From assembly GCA_964372095.1 (NCBI GenBank), contig CAYJPV010000024.1:29816-93815 (forward strand): a DNA stretch of 64,000 nt. The letters run 5' to 3'. The stretch is from CAYJPV01 sp964372095 (GTDB taxonomy: Bacteria > Acidobacteriota > Vicinamibacteria > Vicinamibacterales > JAKQTR01). The notes under the pieces are model-generated. The model saw only the letters and a list, made by a program, of their open reading frames with translations, was not told the origin of the DNA and searched no databases. Positions within the stretch are counted from its first letter, which is position 1. Each line of letters opens with the position of its first letter. Shown here piece after piece: positions 44,488 through 52,772 of the stretch. Position numbers and translations under genes: made by a program.

Positions 44488-46722
44488 CTAGATCAGCGCG
44501 TCGATGACCGCGTTGAATGTCAGGCTCGGGCGCATGGCCTTTTCGGTCTTCACCGGGTCCGGATGGTAGTAGCCGCCCATGTCCACCGGCTTGCCCTGCG
44601 CGGCGATCAGTTCGGCGTTGATCGTGGCCTCGTTGTTCGCCAGCTGTCTTGCCACGGCGGCGAACCGGGCCTGCAACTCGGCGTCCTTCGTCTGGGCGGC
44701 AAGCGCTTCGGCCCAGTAGAGGGCGAGATAGAAGTGGCTTCCCCGGTTGTCGATTTCTCCGACCTTGCGGGCTGGAGACTTGTTCGTGTCCAGGAACTTC
44801 CCGATGGCCTGGTCCAGCGTATCAGCCAGCAGCGCGGCGCGTGCGTTGCCGAATGACTGGCCGATGTGCTCGAGTGACGCGGCCAATGCCGAGAACTCGC
44901 CGAGGGAATCCCAGCGCAGGTACCCCTCTTTCTGGAACTGCTGCACGTGTTTCGGGGCCGAGCCGCCGGCGCCGGTCTCGAAGAGCCCGCCGCCGGCGAG
45001 CAGCGGGACGATCGACAACATCTTGGCCGACGTGCCGATCTCGAGGATCGGGAACAGGTCGGTCAGGTAGTCGCGCAGCGCGTTGCCCGTCACCGAGATC
45101 GTGTCCAGGCCCCTGCGGATCCGCTCCAGCGAGAGCTTCATCGCGTCAACGGGTGACAGGATTTGGATGTCGAGCCCGGCCGTATCGTGCTCCTTCAGAT
45201 AGGTCTGGACCTTGGCGATCACCTGCGCGTCGTGGGCGCGGGTCTTATCCAGCCAGAAGATGGCCGGCGCGCCCGTGGCTTTCGCCCGCTTCACAGCCAG
45301 TTTCACCCAGTCGCGGACGGCAATGTCCTTGGTCTGGCACGAGCGGAAGATGTCGCCGCTGTCCACAGGCTGTTCGAGCAGGGTCTTGCCGGACGCCACC
45401 TCGACGACGCGAATCGTACCGGGGCCCGGTGCGATGAACGTCTTGTCGTGCGACCCGTACTCTTCGGCCTTCTGGGCCATGAGCCCGACGTTCGGCACGC
45501 TGCCCATGGTCGCCGGATTCAGCGCGCCGTTCGCCTGGCAGTCCTCGAACACGGTCTTGTAGATCGTGGCGTAGCAGCGGTCCGGAATCATGGCTTTCGT
45601 ATCGTGCAGCTTGCCATCCGGGCCCCACATCCTGCCCGACTCGCGCACCACAACCGGCATGGAGGCATCGACGATGATGTCGTTCGGGACGTGGAGGTTG
45701 GTGATGCCCTTGTCCGAGTCGACCATGGCCAGTGCCGGGCGCGTGGCGTAGACGGCATTGATGTCCGCCTCGATGGCCGCCCGTGTGTCGGCTGGCAGGC
45801 TCTGGATCTTTGCGTAGACGTCGCCGAGGCCGTTGTTCGGGTTGACGCCGAGCTGTGTGAAGGTGGTGGCGTATTTGTCGAAGACCGGCTTGAAGAACAC
45901 GGTGACCGCGTGGCCGAATATGACCGGGTCCGAGACCTTCATCATGGTGGCCTTCAGGTGCAGCGACAGCAGCAGTCCGCTCTGTTTCGCGTCGTCGATC
46001 TGGGCCTCGAAGAAATTCCGCAGCGCCTGGATGTGCATCACCGAGGTATCAAGAATCTCGCCGTCCAGCAGGCTCAGTTTCGGTTTGAGGACCGTCACGG
46101 CGCCGTCACGGGCCACGAACTCGTACCGGACGTCGGTCGCCGCCCGCAGCGTGGTGGAGTTCTCGCTGCCGTAGAAGTCGCCCTCACTCATGTGCGCGAC
46201 GTGAGCCCGTGAGTCGGCGCTCCAGGCACCGAGCTTGTGGGGGTGCTTCCGGGAGAAGTTCTTCACCGAGAGCGGCGACCGGCGATCTGAATTGCCCTCG
46301 CGCAAGACGGGATTGACGGCACTGCCCAGCACCCTGGCGTACCGGGACTGGATGGCCTGCTCCGCATCGTTTTGCGGGTTCTCAGGATAATCCGGGACCG
46401 TGAAACCCTGCGCCTGCAGTTCCTTGATGGCGTCCTTGAGCTGGGGGATCGAGGCGGAGATGTTCGGCAGCTTGATGATGTTCGCGTCCGGGCTCTGGGT
46501 CAGGGCGCCCAGTTGCGCGAGATAGTCCGGGATACGCTGGGCTTCTGTCAGGTGGTCAGGAAACGTGGAGAGAATCCGCCCGGCCAGAGAGATGTCCCGC
46601 GTTTCGACCGACACGCCCGTTCCCTTCGTGAATGCCTTGACGACAGGCAGCAGCGAGTAGGTGGCCAGGGCGGGCGCCTCGTCGATCTGCGTCCAGATGA
46701 TCGTTGATGTCTTCGTGTCCAT
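44488..46722 (-). CDS. icd: Monomeric NADP-dependent isocitrate dehydrogenase
   Basis: 744 residues, the normal length of the monomeric (type II) enzyme. It oxidatively decarboxylates isocitrate to 2-oxoglutarate in the TCA cycle, producing NADPH. Recognisable stretches are IIWTQIDEAPALATYSLLPV at the N-terminus, the substrate loop GNSDRRSPLSVKNFSRKHPH and SVTGNALRDYLTDLFPILEI. AAGGAGAGG precedes the ATG. The dimeric type I enzyme is a separate family. Gene order around it gives no operon. Confidence 0.95.
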   Translation of the reverse strand: MDTKTSTIIWTQIDEAPALATYSLLPVVKAFTKGTGVSVETRDISLAGRILSTFPDHLTEAQRIPDYLAQLGALTQSPDANIIKLPNISASIPQLKDAIKELQAQGFTVPDYPENPQNDAEQAIQSRYARVLGSAVNPVLREGNSDRRSPLSVKNFSRKHPHKLGAWSADSRAHVAHMSEGDFYGSENSTTLRAATDVRYEFVARDGAVTVLKPKLSLLDGEILDTSVMHIQALRNFFEAQIDDAKQSGLLLSLHLKATMMKVSDPVIFGHAVTVFFKPVFDKYATTFTQLGVNPNNGLGDVYAKIQSLPADTRAAIEADINAVYATRPALAMVDSDKGITNLHVPNDIIVDASMPVVVRESGRMWGPDGKLHDTKAMIPDRCYATIYKTVFEDCQANGALNPATMGSVPNVGLMAQKAEEYGSHDKTFIAPGPGTIRVVEVASGKTLLEQPVDSGDIFRSCQTKDIAVRDWVKLAVKRAKATGAPAIFWLDKTRAHDAQVIAKVQTYLKEHDTAGLDIQILSPVDAMKLSLERIRRGLDTISVTGNALRDYLTDLFPILEIGTSAKMLSIVPLLAGGGLFETGAGGSAPKHVQQFQKEGYLRWDSLGEFSALAASLEHIGQSFGNARAALLADTLDQAIGKFLDTNKSPARKVGEIDNRGSHFYLALYWAEALAAQTKDAELQARFAAVARQLANNEATINAELIAAQGKPVDMGGYYHPDPVKTEKAMRPSLTFNAVIDALI

Positions 46723-46791
46723 TGCCTCTCCTTGAAACCGGGAAGGTGAGTCCGAGCGGACGGGAGCGCGCGACGCCGCCCACCAGTCTAG

Positions 46792-46835
46792 CCCGGACTA
46801 TCCATGAATCGATCGAATAGTCCGCCCTGCGGGCT
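46792..46835. repeat. 44-bp direct repeat, left copy
   Basis: Begins CCCGGACTATCCATGAATCG and ends CCGCCCTGCGGGCT. The right copy (47398-47441) differs at 4 of 44 positions. Together they bracket the LysM gene. Each copy contains a GCCCTGCGGGC hairpin. Confidence 0.75.
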
Positions 46836-46929
46836 CAGGACTAGCAGCCCGCACCCCAAGAGATGCAGGGTGACCGCGATCCGTCACGCCGGAGTGAGGG
46901 GCGCAGCGGGGACAGCCGTGCGCCGGGGG

Positions 46930-46935
46930 TATAAT
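46930..46935 (+). promoter_or_regulatory. Candidate -10 box of the LysM gene
   Basis: A consensus TATAAT sits 58 bases before the ATG. GGGACA at 46909-46914 could serve as a -35, though the spacing of 15 is short. Confidence 0.45.
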
Positions 46936-46992
46936 GACCTCTCAACAGCCTCATCACGGACGCGCGCACCCGCGCGCGCCAGAAGGAGCATC

Positions 46993-47388
46993 ATGGCAGC
47001 CAATCTCGAGGCCTTGAAGCAGAAGTACCGTGCCGTGTTCGAAATCGCGCAGCGTCGCGGCGTGATCGTCAAGAACGCCCACATCGAGAACGATAAGTTC
47101 CTGATCCGCGCCGCCGCGCCCAACGACAAGATCAAGATCGAACTGTGGACGGCGATCAAAGCCGCCGACCCAACCTACGCCGATCTGACCGCCGACATCA
47201 CGATCGATCCGGCACTGAAGGTGCCCGAGACCATCTACGAGGTGGTCGGCGGCGACACGCTCTCGAAGATTGCCAAACACTTCTACGGCGAGGCCGGCAA
47301 ATACACGAAGATTTTCGAGGCCAACAAGGACCAGTTGTCCGACCCGGACAAGATCAAGGTCGGCCAGAAGCTGCGGATCCCCGACTAG
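46993..47388 (+). CDS. BON-like and LysM domain protein
   Basis: 131 residues without a signal peptide. The N-terminal two thirds resemble the BON-like part of YgaU/LysM stress proteins (VIVKNAHIENDKFLIRAAAP). A C-terminal LysM domain binds glycan (YEVVGGDTLSKIAKHFYGEA then PDKIKVGQKLRIPD). E. coli YgaU/Kbp senses K+; a similar stress role is possible. AGAAGGAG precedes the ATG. It is flanked by 44-bp direct repeats at 46792 and 47398. Confidence 0.88.
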   Translation: MAANLEALKQKYRAVFEIAQRRGVIVKNAHIENDKFLIRAAAPNDKIKIELWTAIKAADPTYADLTADITIDPALKVPETIYEVVGGDTLSKIAKHFYGEAGKYTKIFEANKDQLSDPDKIKVGQKLRIPD

Positions 47389-47397
47389 CCCGGATAG

Positions 47398-47441
47398 CCC
47401 GGACTATTCATGAATCGGTCGAACAGCCCGCCCTGCGGGCT
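47398..47441. repeat. 44-bp direct repeat, right copy
   Basis: Begins CCCGGACTATTCATGAATCG and is 40 of 44 identical to 46792-46835 in the same orientation, about 606 bases away. It may be a REP-type element, or the trace of a small mobile cassette. Confidence 0.75.
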
Positions 47442-47543
47442 TCGACTCGGCCGATTCGCGGCTCTCGCTCAGGGCCAGCGGCCACGGACTGGCACCTGGA
47501 TTCCCGTCCCTGAGCCGGTCCGGGACGCGGGCACGATCCGGAG

Positions 47544-47549
47544 TATCCT
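47544..47549 (+). promoter_or_regulatory. Candidate -10 box for a leaderless transcript
   Basis: TATCCT is followed by five bases (CTGGC) and the ATG at 47555. No Shine-Dalgarno stands at normal spacing; a GGAG lies about 12 bases upstream. Confidence 0.35.
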
Positions 47550-47554
47550 CTGGC

Positions 47555-49345
47555 ATGGGATTCCTCCTCCGGGCCGGCTCGGCGTTGTGCCTCGTAACGT
47601 TGATGCCGGGTATCACGGCCGCTGCCCCCCAGCAACCGGCCCTACGCGCCAGCGGGCCTCCCGCCTGGGTGCACTTGTTCGTGACCGGCTCAGACGGCCA
47701 ACCGGTACCCGACCTGCTGCCAGAGGAGATCACGCTCAAGGTTGCCGGCCGTGAGCGCGAGGTCCGCTCGCTCATCCTGCTTCGCCCACCCGCAGGCCCG
47801 GCGACCGGCGCGGTCACCTCCGGGGCTGCGATGCCCCCGCCGTTCGTCACCAACCGGGCGCCCGCCGGCGGTCGCGACGTCCTCATCATTCTGGACAACG
47901 AGTCGTTTACGACCGGGCGCGAACGCCTGGTGCGGGACATGGTCACGCACCTGATTGACGGCGTCACGCCCCGGGACCGCCTGGGACTGGTGACCATTCC
48001 CAAGGGGGCCTACCGCCTGGCGCCCACGCTCGACCGCGCGCCGATCCGGACGGCGGCCGCCGAGATGATCAACCGTGGCCTGACGACCGAATCGGACCCG
48101 GATGCGGCATGCCGGACCAAGGCCACGCTCGATACGTTGCGGCAGGTCGTTGCCGCCGTTGATCCGGACCGACTCACCGTCGTGGTGTTTCTGTCGGGCG
48201 GTTTGACGCCGCCAACGGCCGTGGAGGCGCTCAACCGGATGGTGGGGCCGACGGGTGCCTGCGAGGTGCGGACCGACGACTACAGCGAGACGCTGGGCAC
48301 CATCCACGCCGCGCCTGTCGACTTCCACGCGGCGTTCGTGCCGGAAGCCGTGACGTCCGGCGCGCCTGTGTCGGCCAGTCTGGTGACGGGGCTCGAACAC
48401 GTCGCGGGTGCCACCGGGAACCCGCTCCTGCGGCTGTCTGGTTCCGACGAAGCCGCATGCACGCGCCTCTTCGACCGGGTCGCCATCTCCTACATGGTGG
48501 GTTTCGATCCTGAACCCGCAGACCGCACGGGTGCCCGGCAGCGCCTCGAGATCCGCGTCGGGCGTGCGGGCACGACGACGAGGGCACGCCAGTTCATGGC
48601 GCTCGCCAGACCGGTCGGGCCGAGACCCGGCAACGGTGTATCACCCGATGACCTGCTGCGCGTCGCTGCGGCGCACTCGGAGCTGCCCCTGCGGGCGGCC
48701 GCGTTCGCGGCGCGCGGCGACGACAGGAAGAGCACGAAGTTCGCCATTCTGTTCGAACCCGCCGAGGCGGGTGACCGTCTCTCAGCCGCCGCTGCCGCTC
48801 TCTACGACACGAATGGGAAGGTCGTCGCCAAAGGCAGTGCGTCTGCGAACGACCTCAAACGGTCGCCGGCTGTGCTGGGTCTGCAGGCGAAACCTGGCAC
48901 GTACCGCCTGCGCGTGGCAGCCACCGACGCAACTGGCCGGCTGGGCACGGTCGACCAGCACGTCACCGTCGATGCGCCGCCGGCTGGCGCGCCCGCGATC
49001 AGCTCGCTGGTGCTGGGCCTCTCTGCCGGTGGCCGGTTCTCGCCGGCGCTCGAGTTCGGGGACACCCCATCCGTCATTGCGTATCTGGAGGTCTACGGGG
49101 TCACACGCGATGCCGCACTGACGGCGTCCTTCGAGTTGGCGATGTCGCCCGATGGTCCTGCGCTCCTGACGTTACCCGTTGACGTACGGGCGGGTTCGGC
49201 CGACGACCTGCGTATCATCCTCGGCGAGATTCCGATTGGCACCATGCCTCCGGGCGACCTCGTCGTCCGGGCCGTTGTCGGCATGAACGGCCAGGCGGTG
49301 GGGACCGCGGTACGCACGCTGAGGAAGACAGGGACTGGGGGCTAG
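47555..49345 (+). CDS. VWFA-related secreted protein, acidobacterial type
   Basis: 596 residues: signal peptide (about 1-24), then a short beta region, then a von Willebrand A-like domain. That domain holds VLIILDNESFTTGRERLVRD with the metal-site pattern DxNxS, and later VVVFLSGGLTPPTAVEALN. The C-terminal half has beta sandwich segments. This resembles the VWFA-related Acidobacteria family (TIGR03436), secreted proteins of unknown function. The stop TAG at 49343 falls in the first unit of a 7-bp repeat array. Confidence 0.88.
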   Translation: MGFLLRAGSALCLVTLMPGITAAAPQQPALRASGPPAWVHLFVTGSDGQPVPDLLPEEITLKVAGREREVRSLILLRPPAGPATGAVTSGAAMPPPFVTNRAPAGGRDVLIILDNESFTTGRERLVRDMVTHLIDGVTPRDRLGLVTIPKGAYRLAPTLDRAPIRTAAAEMINRGLTTESDPDAACRTKATLDTLRQVVAAVDPDRLTVVVFLSGGLTPPTAVEALNRMVGPTGACEVRTDDYSETLGTIHAAPVDFHAAFVPEAVTSGAPVSASLVTGLEHVAGATGNPLLRLSGSDEAACTRLFDRVAISYMVGFDPEPADRTGARQRLEIRVGRAGTTTRARQFMALARPVGPRPGNGVSPDDLLRVAAAHSELPLRAAAFAARGDDRKSTKFAILFEPAEAGDRLSAAAAALYDTNGKVVAKGSASANDLKRSPAVLGLQAKPGTYRLRVAATDATGRLGTVDQHVTVDAPPAGAPAISSLVLGLSAGGRFSPALEFGDTPSVIAYLEVYGVTRDAALTASFELAMSPDGPALLTLPVDVRAGSADDLRIILGEIPIGTMPPGDLVVRAVVGMNGQAVGTAVRTLRKTGTGG

Positions 49346-49441
49346 AGGCTAGAGGCTAGAGGCTAGAGGCTAGAGGCTGGAGGCTGGAGGCTGGAGGTTG
49401 CCTTTTCCCTAGCCCCTAGCCCCTAGTCCCTAGTCCCTAGC
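49338..49441. repeat. Heptanucleotide array with inverted arms (GGCTAGA / CCCCTAG)
   Basis: On the left are about five GGCTAGA units, then three GGCTGGA units; on the right are CCCCTAG and CCCTAGT units. The arms are partly complementary, so a long hairpin is possible. It lies between convergent genes and supplies the last codons and stop of each. Confidence 0.85.
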
Positions 49442-50520
49442 CGCCTGCGCAGGAACGCGCGGCGCTCGTCGGTGACAAACGCTGCGTCAAGGGCGTTGCG
49501 TGTGAGCCGCGCGAGGTGGGTCTCATCGAGTCCCAGCGGGCCGGCGATCGTCTTCATCGTCTCTCCGACGGTCATGGGGCCGAACATCAACGGGTCGTCC
49601 GTCGACAGCGTGACGAGCAGGCCCTCCTCCAGGAACAGCCGAAGCGGGTGATCCGGGAGCGGCATGAACCCCATCCGATCGTTTGACACGGGGCAGCACT
49701 CCACGCAGATCCCACGATCACGGAGACTGGCCCGGGCCGCGGCCGACCCCGCCAGCGACGTGCCGTGCCCGATGCGCAGCGCCCCGAGCCTTTCGACCGC
49801 CTCGAGAATGGTGTCCGGAGGCGCCTCGGCGAACGCCGGCGGCCGGCCCTGTTCACCGGCGTGGATCGTCAGGGGCACACCGGCCTCCCGGGCCGGGCGG
49901 AGTGCATCCTCAAAGAGCCTCGGAGGGAACGGACGTTCCGGGAAACCGGCGATGTCCAGGCCGACGGGCCGATCCGGCCGGTGGAGACGCGCGGCCAGTC
50001 CAGCGACCGGACCGGCCTGGCCGCCGGGGACTGACGCGTCCGTGCCCGGCAGCCCCTTCTGACGGCTGAACGCCAGAATGAACGTGCCACTGACGGCGCG
50101 TTCGTCCCAGGCACGCCGCACCCCGCGCACCAACGCCTCGGCAATGTCGTCGATCGGTGCGTCCACGTGCTCCCGGTACGTGTACGGCGAACCGCGCAAC
50201 TCGGTGTGAAGACTTCCTGCGGCGGCACAGTCCACCAGTTGCGTGAAGGCCGCGTCCTCGAGATCCTCCAGCGTCCGCATGACCGACAGCGGCAGGCCGA
50301 ACGAGTCGATGAAGCGGGCGGCGCCGTCCGGAAGTGCGAACCCTTCGGACACGGTCCGGTAGTAGTGGCGGATCGACTGGGGATCCTGAGGATCAACCCC
50401 GTCGACAATCTGGCCGGCCCGGCTGCGCGCGGAGGTCACCCCGTGCCGCTGCGCCAGGCGTGCGATGGTCTCGGGTGTGAGTCCGGCTTCGAAATGGCGG
50501 TGCAGTTCAACGGTGCGCAT
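49423..50520 (-). CDS. Adenosine deaminase-like amidohydrolase
   Basis: 365 residues of the adenosine/adenine deaminase family, which removes an amino group from a purine. Metal and catalytic motifs are visible in order: HRHFEAG near the start, HAGE (residues about 230-233), GHGTSL (about 260) and STDDPLMFG (about 310). The last five residues (LGTRD) and the stop come from the 7-bp repeat array at 49338-49441. The start is placed at MRTVELHRHFEAG; the open frame continues upstream through GGGGGTT repeats but is not protein-like. It follows two P-loop genes on the same strand. Confidence 0.85.
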   Translation of the reverse strand: MRTVELHRHFEAGLTPETIARLAQRHGVTSARSRAGQIVDGVDPQDPQSIRHYYRTVSEGFALPDGAARFIDSFGLPLSVMRTLEDLEDAAFTQLVDCAAAGSLHTELRGSPYTYREHVDAPIDDIAEALVRGVRRAWDERAVSGTFILAFSRQKGLPGTDASVPGGQAGPVAGLAARLHRPDRPVGLDIAGFPERPFPPRLFEDALRPAREAGVPLTIHAGEQGRPPAFAEAPPDTILEAVERLGALRIGHGTSLAGSAAARASLRDRGICVECCPVSNDRMGFMPLPDHPLRLFLEEGLLVTLSTDDPLMFGPMTVGETMKTIAGPLGLDETHLARLTRNALDAAFVTDERRAFLRRRLGTRD

Positions 50521-50524
50521 ATGC

Positions 50525-50575
50525 TTCTGGGGATTGGGGGTTGGGGGTTGGGGGTTGGGGGTTGGGGGTTGGCAG
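50525..50575. repeat. GGGGGTT heptamer array
   Basis: Five copies of GGGGGTT (TTGGGGG) with flanking partial units. It lies at the 5' end of the deaminase gene where a ribosome-binding site is expected, and none is visible. The plus strand can form a G-quadruplex. Confidence 0.8.
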
Positions 50576-50582
50576 GGCACGC

Positions 50583-50700
50583 ACGTAGCCCCGGACCTCC
50601 CGCCTCCGCGCGCAGCGCGACGGCGAGGCCTCGACGAAGTTCGAAGAACGTAGTCGGGTCAGGTCCGGGGTCCCCGGGGCTGAAGCCCCGGGGCTACGTA
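50583..50700. repeat. MITE-like element with terminal inverted repeats
   Basis: ACGTAGCCCCGG at the left and CCGGGGCTACGT at the right are perfectly inverted. Inner pairs (CCCCGGACCT and AGGTCCGGGG) extend the symmetry, and a strong hairpin (CCCCGGGGCTGAAGCCCCGGGG) lies at the right end. No gene is present. It shares the GGCTTCAGCC core with the REP-like copies. Confidence 0.65.
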
Positions 50701-50701
50701 C

Positions 50702-50775
50702 CTGCGCCTTGCTTCCTGCTTCCTGCTTCTGTCCCTTGTCTCATGGCCCATGCCCCTAGTCCCTACCTAGTCCCT
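50702..50775. repeat. Heptanucleotide array (CCCCTAGTCC/CCCTTGT units)
   Basis: Loose CTTCCTG units pass into CCCTTGT and CCCCTAG units. The TAG stop of the P-loop gene (50763) and its last codons come from this array. No gene is seen in 50521-50762. Confidence 0.75.
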
Positions 50776-51524
50776 TGTACCAGATCGCGCAGCCGGCGGA
50801 GGGCCGTACCGTAGCGGGCGTGCAGGACGGCCGGGTCGGTCGACTCCGGTTCGTTGAGCATCGAGACGAACGGCACGCGGACACCGGCGAGTTCCAGCCA
50901 CCCGTCTGGCGCGCCACCCGCCATCTGCGTCCAGTCGTTGTCGCGAAAGAACCCGTACATGTCACGATCGGGAACCTTGTGGAAGAGGATCGACTCTTCG
51001 AGACCCTTCCGGTACCGGGCATTGTTGCGGCGGAACGACTCTTCGAACGAGACATTGATGTAGAGGATCGCGCCGCGCCGGAGAATATCCCCGTGGAAAC
51101 GTTCGAGGCTGTCGCGGAATCCGTCGTCCGTGCCGCGGGCAAACTCGATCAGCAGCGTGCCCTGATCATAGAAGGACGGGTTCGACAGATACCTGGACAC
51201 GATCGTGTCGTTGAACCGATCGATCAACGATCCCCGGAACTTCGGCTTGACGATGTTGTAGCCTTCGGGCGTGCGTTCGGAGACCAGCCTGGGTTCGCCA
51301 CGCTGCTCACGGGCGTCATCGTCGAGGCAGGCCTCCCACAGCCACGGGAAGTCGTCGACTTCTTCGAAGCGGCCGATGCCGAACCCGGCGGCGCGCTCGT
51401 CAGCCGGCAACTGCTTCATGAAGTCGATGAACTCGCTTTTGCCTCCAGCCGGCCGTCCCAGCACGAACAGGTGGTCGAACGTCACGGTGCCGGGCGGCGT
51501 CACCGGCCGCTCCGCAGTGACCAC
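50763..51524 (-). CDS. P-loop NTPase of unknown function, paralogue 1
   Basis: 253 residues. The Walker A is LGRPAGGKSEF, followed by FEEVDDFPWLWE, LLIEFARG and YINVSFEESFRRNNARY. It is about the length of a nucleoside or nucleotide kinase but matches no named family. It resembles the next gene upstream throughout, so the two arose by duplication. GTG at 51524 overlaps that gene by 25 bases; a GTG at 51485, which aligns with the paralogue start, is equally likely. The C-terminus ends in the 7-bp repeat array. Confidence 0.72.
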   Translation of the reverse strand: MVTAERPVTPPGTVTFDHLFVLGRPAGGKSEFIDFMKQLPADERAAGFGIGRFEEVDDFPWLWEACLDDDAREQRGEPRLVSERTPEGYNIVKPKFRGSLIDRFNDTIVSRYLSNPSFYDQGTLLIEFARGTDDGFRDSLERFHGDILRRGAILYINVSFEESFRRNNARYRKGLEESILFHKVPDRDMYGFFRDNDWTQMAGGAPDGWLELAGVRVPFVSMLNEPESTDPAVLHARYGTALRRLRDLVQGTR

Positions 51525-52234
51525 AGCTGGCCCAGGGCGGCAGCGTATCGCTCCTCGAGCACAGCCGGGTCCGTCGACTCCGGCTCGTTATTCATCGTCA
51601 CGAACGGCACGCGGAGGCCGTTGACGTCGATCCAGCCGGACGGCTGCTGCCCGGTGAGATCAGCCCAGTCGTTGACGTCGTAGAAGTGGTCGTACGTTTC
51701 GCGCGGCACCATGTGCGCCAGGATGGAGTGGCGGAGTTTCTCCTGGTACCGGGCAACATTGCGCCGCCACGACTCTTCCCGTGACACCTGGATGTGAAAG
51801 ATCGCCGCGCCGTCGAGCACGTGCCGCTCCAGCCTGCCGAGGGCCCGGCGGAAGCCGTCCTGCCCGCCCCGCGCAAACTCGATCAGCAGTGTGGAGTCCT
51901 GATAGAAGTCTTCGCGGCCGGCATACTGCGCCCCGATGACCTCGTTGAACTTGTGCATGCACCAGTCGAAGAGTTTGGCACCCTTGGGGGCCATGCCGGG
52001 GTTCCCGGGCATGTACTCCTCGGTGTAGAGACGCGGGTAGCCGGCTTTCTCCCAGAGGGCGTCTTCCTGGAACTTCTCCCAGAGCCACGGGAAGTCGTCG
52101 ACTTCTTCGAAGCGGCCGATGTGCAGCCGGGTGCGGCGCATGTCGTCCGGCGAGTGTTTCAGGAAGTCGATGAATTCCGACTTGCCGCAGGCAGGCCGGC
52201 CCAATACGAGCAGATGGCGGAAGATGTCGGTCAT
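51500..52234 (-). CDS. P-loop NTPase of unknown function, paralogue 2
   Basis: 244 residues with Walker A LGRPACGKSEF, the shared FEEVDDFPWLWE, LLIEFARG, FHIQVSREESWRRN and NNEPESTDPAVL motifs. It is the first of the pair and overlaps the second by 25 bases. GGAGA precedes the ATG. The paired genes, ahead of a deaminase-like gene, suggest nucleoside metabolism or nucleotide kinase activity, but this is inferred from context. No membrane segment is present. Confidence 0.72.
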   Translation of the reverse strand: MTDIFRHLLVLGRPACGKSEFIDFLKHSPDDMRRTRLHIGRFEEVDDFPWLWEKFQEDALWEKAGYPRLYTEEYMPGNPGMAPKGAKLFDWCMHKFNEVIGAQYAGREDFYQDSTLLIEFARGGQDGFRRALGRLERHVLDGAAIFHIQVSREESWRRNVARYQEKLRHSILAHMVPRETYDHFYDVNDWADLTGQQPSGWIDVNGLRVPFVTMNNEPESTDPAVLEERYAAALGQLWSLRSGR

Positions 52235-52356
52235 GGTGTCTCCGAGGCGGGCATCATCAGAACGCGTCCGGGTCTGACGTTACCACAGAACGCGGGAGCA
52301 CCAGACGACCGACACCTCCATTCCTGTCCTCCGGCAGGTGCATGCCTGCCGGCGTG

Positions 52357-52701
52357 CTACACGTCCGTCCGGGTCTTGAGGTCTTCGGCGTACTGCCGGA
52401 CGTGCTGCGCACCGTGCTCGACGTCCCGCGCCCCGCGGACGACGGTGTCACACGCGTCGTCTCGCAACCCCTGGCCCTTCCGGGTGAGGCCATCGACCGC
52501 GTCGGTGACGCGGGCCTTGACGTCGCGATATCGCCCGGTGGCCGTCTCGCCGAGGTGCCGTGCCGACCCCATGGCTCGCGCCTTGATCTCCGCCGCCGCC
52601 CTTGGGGCCAGCAGCATCGTCAGGCCCGCGCCGAGCACTCCGCCCATCACGAGTCCAAGCAGCAAATGACTGTTCCGATCCTGCCCTGTCTGTCCGTTCA
52701 T
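52357..52701 (-). CDS. YtxH domain protein
   Basis: 114 residues. A hydrophobic N-terminal helix with a Gly-rich core (LLLGLVMGGVLGAGLTMLLAP) leads into a helical, charged tail with KARAMGSARHLGETATGRYR and AVDGLTRKGQGLRDDACDTV. This is the YtxH pattern of general stress proteins of unknown function. GGGAGAT precedes the ATG at 52701. It follows the BON-domain gene on the same strand. Confidence 0.85.
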   Translation of the reverse strand: MNGQTGQDRNSHLLLGLVMGGVLGAGLTMLLAPRAAAEIKARAMGSARHLGETATGRYRDVKARVTDAVDGLTRKGQGLRDDACDTVVRGARDVEHGAQHVRQYAEDLKTRTDV

Positions 52702-52772
52702 GGTGGTATCTCCCGTCCCGTTGTGCCGGCGGCGGAACGCCGCCGGCGATGTGTGCAGATGCGATGCCGGCG

